NCBI GenBank assembly: GCA_937864225.1
Contig: CALMJK010000004.1
Coordinates: forward strand, 201,949 to 265,948
Length of the DNA stretch: 64,000 bases
Reading direction: 5' to 3'
DNA from: an uncultured bacterium
GTDB taxonomy: Bacteria > Krumholzibacteriota > Krumholzibacteriia > LZORAL124-64-63
Positions 52,987 through 59,791 of the stretch are shown here, in pieces (the first letter of the stretch is position 1; the number at the start of each line of letters is the position of its first letter). Below the pieces are notes generated by a model. That model was not told the origin of the DNA and did not search any database. It was given only the letters and a program-made list of their open reading frames with translations. A program made the position numbers and the translations under genes.

Positions 52987-53047
52987 TTGACGCTTAAATC
53001 GGAACTCCATACAATCAGCGCGAGAGTGGCCGTCAAATGTTTGACGG
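52987..53047 (+). promoter_or_regulatory. Promoter + 5'UTR hairpin of precursor 5
   Basis: TTGACG-N17-TACAAT; CCGTCAAA-TG-TTTGACGG. Confidence 0.8.
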
Positions 53048-53086
53048 TCAAGCCAACATGAGGGCATCACAGTTTGAGGAGGCAAC

Positions 53087-53272
53087 ATGGGCCAGAGTCA
53101 TCCCAGGAAGCTAACGCTGAACCGCGAGACGGTTCGCGACCTGACCAAGGACGTTCTAGTGAGCATCGAAGGTGGCAAGAGCCTCACTGCCGGTCCAGCC
53201 TGTTATCCTTTCACGATTTTTACGACCGCTATTAGTGTTATTCCGTGCCGCATTTGCTGTTTGGATGATTAG
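53087..53272 (+). CDS. Lanthipeptide-like precursor 5 (61 aa)
   Basis: MGQSHPRKLTLNRETVRDLTKDVLVSIEGG|KSLTAGPACYPFTIFTTAISVIPCRICCLDD. Confidence 0.9.
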   Translation: MGQSHPRKLTLNRETVRDLTKDVLVSIEGGKSLTAGPACYPFTIFTTAISVIPCRICCLDD

Positions 53273-53431
53273 CCGTTGAGTCGAGAGTGGTCCTGACATG
53301 ACTCAGACGATCGGCGGTCGCGTGGACACTTAACGCCGCCAATTGTGGCGTTCTGAGATTGACTCTTAGGTCATGCCTCGCGATGTCTGCGAGTTGATTT
53401 GCGGAACTAGCATCGTCGCGTAGAGATTGAG
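53273..53431 (+). repeat. 3' cassette repeat after precursor 5 (similar to 53834..53995; partly to 54820..54985)
   Basis: Shared 'CCGTTGAGTCG...CTGACATG...GGCGGTCGCGTGGACACTTAACGCCGCCAATTG...ATGCCTCGCGATGTCTGCGAGTTGATTT.CGGAACTAGCATCG'. Confidence 0.85.
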
Positions 53432-53518
53432 AAAAACGCTGATCCTGCAGCTGGCCGCGCAAATATCCGGCGACATAGTATGACATTAAGAATTCCCTTC
53501 GTGCCTGCGGCGCTCGCC

Positions 53519-53581
53519 TTGACGCTTGAATCGGAAATCTGTACAATCGGCACGAGGATGGCCGTCAAATGCTTGGTGGCC
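53519..53581 (+). promoter_or_regulatory. Promoter + 5'UTR hairpin of precursor 6
   Basis: TTGACG-N17-TACAAT; GGCCGTCAA-ATGC-TTGGTGGCC (with GU pairs). Confidence 0.8.
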
Positions 53582-53619
53582 ACGCCAACATGTGTGGGCA
53601 TCGGAGTTAAGGAGGAGAC

Positions 53620-53808
53620 ATGGGCCAGAATCACCCGAAGAAGCTTGTTCTGAGCCGTGAGACGGTTCGCGATCTGACCAAAGATGTTCTGATGGGCATC
53701 GAGGGAGGCAAAAACAAACCGTACACTGCCGGTGAAGTCTGTGTGGCTTACACGGAACAGACGACCGATCCAACGAATTTCTTCCCGTGCAACATTTGCT
53801 GTTTGTGA
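53620..53808 (+). CDS. Lanthipeptide-like precursor 6 (62 aa)
   Basis: MGQNHPKKLVLSRETVRDLTKDVLMGIEGG|KNKPYTAGEVCVAYTEQTTDPTNFFPCNICCL. Confidence 0.9.
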   Translation: MGQNHPKKLVLSRETVRDLTKDVLMGIEGGKNKPYTAGEVCVAYTEQTTDPTNFFPCNICCL

Positions 53809-53833
53809 CATTTGTCAGAAGTGGGGCGCTGCA

Positions 53834-53995
53834 CCGTTGAGTCGGAAGTGATCCTGACATGGCTGCGACTGTCGGCGGTCGCGTGGACACTTAACGCCGC
53901 CAATTGCGGTTTTCTGAGATCGATTCTTCGGTAATGCCTCGCGATGTCTGCGAGTTGATTTTCGGAACTAGCATCGCCGAGTAAGGATTGATCCT
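53834..53995 (+). repeat. 3' cassette repeat after precursor 6
   Basis: Close copy of 53273..53431. Confidence 0.85.
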
Positions 53996-54002
53996 GGTTC
54001 TT

Positions 54003-54027
54003 GGGGCCTGCCCCAGTGACAGGCCCC
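54003..54027 (+). terminator. Terminator-like hairpin between precursors 6 and 7
   Basis: GGGGCCTG-ccccagtga-CAGGCCCC, no strong T-tract. Confidence 0.6.
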
Positions 54028-54030
54028 GCC

Positions 54031-54092
54031 TTGACGGGTGAGATCCAAGAGTCATACAATAGACGCCAAGGCGACCACCGGCTGCTTGGTGG
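54031..54092 (+). promoter_or_regulatory. Promoter + 5'UTR hairpin of precursor 7
   Basis: TTGACG-N18-TACAAT; CCACCGG-CTGC-TTGGTGG. Confidence 0.75.
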
Positions 54093-54131
54093 CCGAGCTA
54101 ACAGGCGAGCATCGTGGTTAAGGAGGGCGAC

Positions 54132-54326
54132 ATGGGTCAGAATCATCCCAGGAAGCTGACGCTAAGCCGCGAGACCGTCCGCGACCTGACCAAGGACGCT
54201 CTGGGTGGCATTGGGGGCGGCGATAACAAGCCGTACACGGCCAGGTGCACCAATCAAACCACCGCTCAGACAATTTACCCCTGCCTGAGATGCTGCGTCG
54301 CAATCATTTCGGAAGCGGAATGTTGA
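54132..54326 (+). CDS. Lanthipeptide-like precursor 7 (64 aa)
   Basis: MGQNHPRKLTLSRETVRDLTKDALGGIGGG|DNKPYTARCTNQTTAQTIYPCLRCCVAIISEAEC. Confidence 0.88.
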   Translation: MGQNHPRKLTLSRETVRDLTKDALGGIGGGDNKPYTARCTNQTTAQTIYPCLRCCVAIISEAEC

Positions 54327-54357
54327 GGCCTTGATTCGAGGATACCGCTGACAACAA

Positions 54358-54386
54358 GGGGGCTGGTCGCCATCGCGTCGGCCCCC
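54358..54386 (+). terminator. Terminator-like hairpin after precursor 7
   Basis: GGGGGCTG...CGGCCCCC then atgtttcgtt. Confidence 0.65.
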
Positions 54387-54537
54387 ATGTTTCGTTCAGC
54401 GACTCGCTTGCCTGCCCGCGCTGCGAGTTGTCGGCCGCTTTTCTTTCGACTGAAAGCTATGCCCTCAGCGGCGCCAGAGAAATCGCCGGCGCCATAGTGG
54501 GAGATTGCGCATTCCCCTGACGCCAACTGCGCTCGCC

Positions 54538-54600
54538 TTGACGCTTGAATCAAAGCTCCATACAATCAGCATGCAGCGGGCCGTCAAATGATTGGCGGCC
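54538..54600 (+). promoter_or_regulatory. Promoter + 5'UTR hairpin of precursor 8
   Basis: TTGACG-N17-TACAAT; GGCCGTCAA-ATGA-TTGGCGGCC. Confidence 0.8.
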
Positions 54601-54637
54601 ACGCCAACATAGGGGATCACAGTTCAAGGAGGGCGAC

Positions 54638-54805
54638 ATGGGCCAGAGTCATCTCAGGAAACTGACGCTAAGCCGCGAGACGGTTCGCGACCTGACCAAG
54701 GACGTTCTGGAGAGCGTGGAGGGGGGCAAGAATAAGCCGTACACTGCCGGTAACAATTGTTTCGATACCACAGATCCTACGATTATTCCGTGCCTTACTT
54801 GCTGA
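54638..54805 (+). CDS. Lanthipeptide-like precursor 8 (55 aa)
   Basis: MGQSHLRKLTLSRETVRDLTKDVLESVEGG|KNKPYTAGNNCFDTTDPTIIPCLTC. Confidence 0.9.
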   Translation: MGQSHLRKLTLSRETVRDLTKDVLESVEGGKNKPYTAGNNCFDTTDPTIIPCLTC

Positions 54806-54987
54806 GCGTAGATCCTCAGCCGTTGAGTCGAGAGTGATTCTGGCATAGCTGAGACGGCCGGCTGTCGCGTGAATACTTGAAGCCGCCACTGGTGGCTTTG
54901 CGCGGCCGGCTCGTCGGGGACGCCTGGCGGTGCTCGCGAAATGACTTGCGAAATTTGCTTCGCTGCATAGAGACTGATCGTGGTTTT

Positions 54988-55023
54988 GGGGCCTGTCGTG
55001 ATGACAGGCCCCGGTTTTGTTTT
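54988..55023 (+). terminator. Terminator-like hairpin between precursor 8 and lanC-3
   Basis: GGGGCCTGTC-gtgat-GACAGGCCCC then ggttttgtttt; same as 51077. Confidence 0.85.
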
Positions 55024-56204
55024 CAGGGTTTGCGAGCGAGGGGTCTGCAGATGACTGAAGGGATGAACGTGTCGGCGTGGCGGCCACTTCTGCGGGGGGA
55101 AGCGCTGGAACGGGCGCGCGCGGTGGTGGAGGAACTGGCGGTGGCGGTGTCATCGCCAGCGCCGCTGTGCGTGAACAAGGATTGGTCGCCGTCGTTCATC
55201 CGGGTGCGCGGGGCCTCGTTGGGCAGCGGTCTGGCAGGCCAGGCCCTTTTCTGCGGTTATCTGCATCAATGGGACAAGGAGGAGCGTTCCGCGGCGCTTG
55301 GGGTGGAGCTTTTGGATCGCGCCATCGAGGTGGTTTGCGGGGAGCGCATGGCGCCGACGCTGTACGGGGGTTTTCCGGGGATCGCGTGGGCGGGCAGCCA
55401 TTTGGCGGGCCGTCTGTACGAGGCAGGCGAGGAGGACGCCTACGAGGAGACGGACGAGGTTCTGCGGGAGTACGTGCGGCAGCGGCGCTGGCCGTTCCAC
55501 TACGATCTGATCAGCGGTCTGGTGGGCATTGGGGTGTACGGGTTGGAGCGTCTGCCGCGGGCATCGGCGCGGCGGTGCCTGGAAGCGGTGGTGGAGCGTT
55601 TGGAGGAGGTCGCGGAGCGGGGCGCGGCGGGGATCACTTGGTCGACGCCGCCTGAGCTGCTCATCGAGGAGCGGCGGCAGCAGCATCCGCAAGGGTTGCA
55701 CGATCTGGGGATGGCACACGGGATCTCTGGGGTGGTGTCGCTGCTGGCGTGGTTGTGGTCGGCGCAGGTGTCGCGAGAGCGGGTGGGTCCGCTGTTGGAG
55801 GGTGCGGTGACGTGGCTGTTGTCGCAGACGCTGCCGGCGGGTTCGGCGTCGCGTTATCCGAACTGGCGCGGGGCGGGGCAAGAGGCCGGGCCGTCGCGGT
55901 TGGCGTGGTGTTACGGAGATCCTGGGGTGGCGGCGTCGTTGTTGCGGGCGGCGGGTGCTCTGGATCGGGCGGACTGGCGGCGTGAGGGTATGGCGACGGC
56001 GCTGGGGGCGGCGCGGCGGCCGTTGGCGGCGAGCGGGGTGAAGGACGCGTGTTTGTGCCATGGGAGCGCGGGCTTGGCGCACATTTTCAACCGGCTGTAC
56101 CAGGCGACGGGTGAGCAGGAGTTGGGCGCGGCGGCGCAGTTCTGGTACGAGCAGTTGCTGGCGGCGCGCGCGCCGGGCGAAGACCATGGCGGTTACAGGT
56201 TCGA
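54988..56204 (+). repeat. ~1.2 kb direct repeat, copy 2
   Basis: See 51077..52293. Confidence 0.93.
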
Positions 56205-56400
56205 AGTCAGGGAGTGGGAGGAAACCAGTCGGGTGCCGGACTCGAGCTTCCTCAGCGGCACGGCGGGGGTGGGCCTGGCGCTGTTGGCCGCGACCACGGC
56301 GGTGGAGCCGGCGTGGGATCGGGCGCTGCTGACGAACATTCCCCCGCTGGCCGCCGCCGGTTCGGTCCGCGGCGCCGGCGACGCCGGGCGCGCGCCTTGA
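55051..56400 (+). CDS. lanC: LanC-like lanthipeptide cyclase 3
   Basis: Identical to LanC-2 up to GGYRFE, then divergent; same zinc-site motifs. Confidence 0.92.
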   Translation: MTEGMNVSAWRPLLRGEALERARAVVEELAVAVSSPAPLCVNKDWSPSFIRVRGASLGSGLAGQALFCGYLHQWDKEERSAALGVELLDRAIEVVCGERMAPTLYGGFPGIAWAGSHLAGRLYEAGEEDAYEETDEVLREYVRQRRWPFHYDLISGLVGIGVYGLERLPRASARRCLEAVVERLEEVAERGAAGITWSTPPELLIEERRQQHPQGLHDLGMAHGISGVVSLLAWLWSAQVSRERVGPLLEGAVTWLLSQTLPAGSASRYPNWRGAGQEAGPSRLAWCYGDPGVAASLLRAAGALDRADWRREGMATALGAARRPLAASGVKDACLCHGSAGLAHIFNRLYQATGEQELGAAAQFWYEQLLAARAPGEDHGGYRFEVREWEETSRVPDSSFLSGTAGVGLALLAATTAVEPAWDRALLTNIPPLAAAGSVRGAGDAGRAP

Positions 56401-56418
56401 GCCGAGACTCGCTTCGCG

Positions 56419-59400
56419 CTACGCCGGCGGCGTGAGCGTTGTCCGGCGCTTCTTGCCTGCCCGTGCCAGCAGCGAGTAATAGTGTTGTTCGAGGAAGCAG
56501 TAGATGACCGCTTCCTGGGCGCGCGCCGCGTCGCGCGACATGCGGTTGGCGTGCATGTGCAAGAAGCTGGCGGCGATTTCCGGCAGAGGCGTGGCCAGGG
56601 TCCCCTTCTTTGCCAGGTCCGTCAGTTGTTGGAGCGCCGACCTGCAGCGCTCGTTTCGGCGCTTCAAGATCTCGATCCCGGGCCAGAGTGAATGATCGGC
56701 GCCGCAGGCGGGATCCAGGAGTCTGGACAGCGCTTCTCGTTCGGCGCGGTAGCGGCCCAGGATCTGTTTCTTGAACGTTCCTTCCAAGGAGAACTCGCGC
56801 GCGTAGCTCTCGGACAGCCTGGTCAAGAGCGCTGATTTTCCTTCCAGATCGAAATCGAACGCGTCGAGCATCATGTCCATGCCCTTGACCGTCAGGCGCC
56901 AGCGCTCATCCGCCCCTTCGTCCCCAAAGAGCATCCCGAGGATCTCCAGCACGGCCTCGCTGTCGTGATGGAAGATCTCCTCGCACGGTTCGATGCCGCC
57001 GTTGCCTCCATAACGATTCATTTCCCGCACGTACGTATCGATCTGGAATCTCCACAGCAACTCTCCGGTCAACAGCGGCTGGACCGCGACGCGGAGGGCG
57101 GGCAAGACCCGCGCCAGGAGCGCGCCTGGCTCGCCGCGGAAGCGCACGCGCACGTGGCTTTGGGGATCGGCATAACGGATGAAGAACCAAGCCTGGCATT
57201 CTCCGGACCGCATGAACTCGCCGGCCAGGGGGCGGACGATCCGGCACAACAGGCGGTCGGCCACCGCGGGACCACAGTAGAGTTTCACGTAGAGCCATTC
57301 GGAGCCCGGCGGAAAGACCGTGGGCACGGACGGAGCCGTGTCTTTGCGGGCGGCTCGCGCAGCGGTCGCGGCGGCATTGTTGACTTCTGCGTTTGACGCC
57401 TTTGTTGCTGCATCGGGCGGGCGGCGCACCATGGGGATGATCACTTCGTTGCAGAAGCGGCCTTCCGGGCCCTCGACCGCCAAGCAGTCCGGACCTGGGA
57501 GCATCTCGCGGAGAACGAAGGCGGGCCGGCCCTTGATCGCGCTGTGGAAGGCCAACACGCTCAGAGGGTTCTCGAAATCCACGCACAGCACGTTGTCGCG
57601 GTCGGCAAGTCCCACCCATCTCGGGAGCGCCCGTCGCTCCTTCCACAACAAGATCTCCCGCACGAGTTGCGCCCCGGAGGCGTCGGCCGCGTCTTTGAGC
57701 TCGCTGCTCTGGACGTTCCAAATGGCGGGCGCGAGAACCACGGCGCCGACCCTCACGCGCGGGAGACGGGGCTGGCTGGCCAGTTGTCCCCAATCCCAGC
57801 CGAGTCCGCTCGTGACGCCCTGGACCTGCAGGGCCCCCAGGAACTGATAGACCTTCATCGTCCGCAGCGACATGTTGTGCGCGGTCGTCAGGCGCGGCAC
57901 GATTTCTCGCCCCAGGGCGGGAGCGCGCAGGACCACCCGTTCGCCTGCCACGCCCACGGTCAAGTCGGCCAGAGTCAGGATCCGCTCGGGGGGTGCGCCC
58001 GAACGCCCCAGGAAAGCGAGTTCGTGACCCCGCAGAAGTGGGCGCGCCAGGACGTTGCCGATCCGCCCGTCAGACTGGTGCACGATCTCGCAGTACACCG
58101 CCTCCGGTCGCAGGCTTTCCTCTTGGGCGAGATGGCGCCGGACATGATCGAGCAGCACCGGGTCCCCATGGCAAAAACGGCCCAGCAGGCGGGCCCCAGA
58201 CGGCCCGCTGAGACCCGACAGGAGGAACCGCGGGGCGCGGGGATTGCCGGCTTCGGCGGGGAGCACGGCGCCCATGACCTGAAAGGCGTCGGGAAGCGGC
58301 GGCCTGCCCCGGGGGCGATACTTGGCGGTTTCAACGGGCTCGAGCCGCAATTCGTCGGCGCCCGCGGCCAGCGCTTCAGCGAGCTTCCACTGGATGAAGT
58401 CGCCGGCTCCGGAGGCCGCGACCTGCCTGTCGCGGTCGGCGGGGGGAAAATCCAGCCCGGCCAGCAGCGGGCTGGCTTCCGCGCCCGGCGCGCGGTTAAC
58501 GGCGAAGCCGATCCCCACGTCCTCGTCCAGGACTTGCAGCAGAGGCACCTGGCGATCCCCGTAGCGATCCTCGAAATCCTTGCGGAAGGAGGCGAGGGGG
58601 TCGGGCGGCTTGGCCGAGAGATTCTCGAGCACCGTCAACGCGTCGAGGATCGCTTCCGGCAAGCCGCTCTCCAGAGTCAGGTCGGTCGCCGGCTTGATCA
58701 TGTCCACCTGGAACAGGCGATCGAGATTGGCGTCGGCGGGCAGGCTCTCGATTTCGGCGGCCACCGCGCGGTACTGCGCGGGATTCCGGCCCAGCCCCGC
58801 TTGATCCAGTTTCTTCAGTTCAGCGCGGACCCATGCCAGCTTTTCGCGCGCCTCTCTGGCGCTTGGCTTGTCATGGAGCTGGTCCAGGAGGCCATCGATC
58901 GATTCCGGTCCGGTGAGCGTGGGGGCCAGGTCGGGCACGAGGATCTGGGCGTCGATGACTTGATCGACGTAAGCCAGCGCTTCCTCGGGGGTGATGGCCT
59001 CGCTGACGAGGGCGGCGGCCAGCTCCGCGCGTCGCGACCCTTGGCGAGCGCGGTGGATCGTGTCCCGCAGGGGCCCGTCCGCGGTCGCGGCGACGAGGAA
59101 GTAGGAGCGGTGACGTCCCTTGAGGCGGGCCTCGGCGTAACGGAGGGTCTCGCCGAACTCGAACAGGCTCGAGTTGGGGAAATAGCGCAGCTCCTGACGA
59201 AAATCCGCGCTTTGGCTGAGTCCGTCCACGAGGGCGGTCAGATAGTCCATGTCCAATCGCGTGTGGCGGACATACGCTCCTCGCGGGCCGAGCCGGAGCC
59301 GATCGCTTTTTCCGAAAACCCCCACCGAGCCGCCGGCGTACAACCCGAAGGGCGTACAGCGAGCGGCCATGCGCTGGAAGTACTTGACCACGGCGTTCTG

Positions 59401-59700
59401 GACCCGTTCGCCCCGCTCGCCGTCGGGATCCTTCTCCCAAGCGGGCAGACTTTCCTCCAGGCTCGGCGAGGCCACGAACAGCGCCTCGCGGATCTCCGGC
59501 CGGCGGCAAGCAAGGGCCAGGCGTGCTCGGAGCTTCGCCAGATCCTCCTTGTAATGTCGCGCGAATGCTTCGGGATCGGCCAGGGCGCGACTGCACGCGG
59601 TGCCCTCCGCCCACGTCAGGAGTTCGTCGAAAGGCAGCAGGGGAGTGCGCAGCGCGAAGAAGCCTGACGCGCAGAAATCCTTGGCCGCCAACTCTTGCAT
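56419..59700 (-). CDS. lanB: Full-length class I lanthipeptide dehydratase (LanB: N-terminal glutamylation region + SpaB-C-type elimination domain)
   Basis: FALRTPLLPFDELLTW, KYFQRMAARCTPFGLYAGGSVG, WLYVKLYCG, AWFFIRYADPQSHVRVRF, DTYVREMNRYGG, EIFHHDSEAVLEIL. Confidence 0.93.
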   Translation of the reverse strand: MQELAAKDFCASGFFALRTPLLPFDELLTWAEGTACSRALADPEAFARHYKEDLAKLRARLALACRRPEIREALFVASPSLEESLPAWEKDPDGERGERVQNAVVKYFQRMAARCTPFGLYAGGSVGVFGKSDRLRLGPRGAYVRHTRLDMDYLTALVDGLSQSADFRQELRYFPNSSLFEFGETLRYAEARLKGRHRSYFLVAATADGPLRDTIHRARQGSRRAELAAALVSEAITPEEALAYVDQVIDAQILVPDLAPTLTGPESIDGLLDQLHDKPSAREAREKLAWVRAELKKLDQAGLGRNPAQYRAVAAEIESLPADANLDRLFQVDMIKPATDLTLESGLPEAILDALTVLENLSAKPPDPLASFRKDFEDRYGDRQVPLLQVLDEDVGIGFAVNRAPGAEASPLLAGLDFPPADRDRQVAASGAGDFIQWKLAEALAAGADELRLEPVETAKYRPRGRPPLPDAFQVMGAVLPAEAGNPRAPRFLLSGLSGPSGARLLGRFCHGDPVLLDHVRRHLAQEESLRPEAVYCEIVHQSDGRIGNVLARPLLRGHELAFLGRSGAPPERILTLADLTVGVAGERVVLRAPALGREIVPRLTTAHNMSLRTMKVYQFLGALQVQGVTSGLGWDWGQLASQPRLPRVRVGAVVLAPAIWNVQSSELKDAADASGAQLVREILLWKERRALPRWVGLADRDNVLCVDFENPLSVLAFHSAIKGRPAFVLREMLPGPDCLAVEGPEGRFCNEVIIPMVRRPPDAATKASNAEVNNAAATAARAARKDTAPSVPTVFPPGSEWLYVKLYCGPAVADRLLCRIVRPLAGEFMRSGECQAWFFIRYADPQSHVRVRFRGEPGALLARVLPALRVAVQPLLTGELLWRFQIDTYVREMNRYGGNGGIEPCEEIFHHDSEAVLEILGMLFGDEGADERWRLTVKGMDMMLDAFDFDLEGKSALLTRLSESYAREFSLEGTFKKQILGRYRAEREALSRLLDPACGADHSLWPGIEILKRRNERCRSALQQLTDLAKKGTLATPLPEIAASFLHMHANRMSRDAARAQEAVIYCFLEQHYYSLLARAGKKRRTTLTPPA

Positions 59701-59791
59701 CCTTCGAAGCTGGTTGTGAGAGAAACCGGCACAGCCCCGGCCACCGGCGGAACGCGCCAGGGGCCTTGATCTCCGCTCTTTCCGGCCCGGT

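Noticed and set aside
54545-54637. N-terminal extension of precursor 8 ORF
   Set aside because: Overlaps the -10 box and the 5'UTR hairpin; SD at AAGGAGG supports the start at 54638.
56401-56435. Alternative-frame lanC-3 C-terminal extension
   Set aside because: Different reading frame with no LanC motifs; true stop is at 56400.
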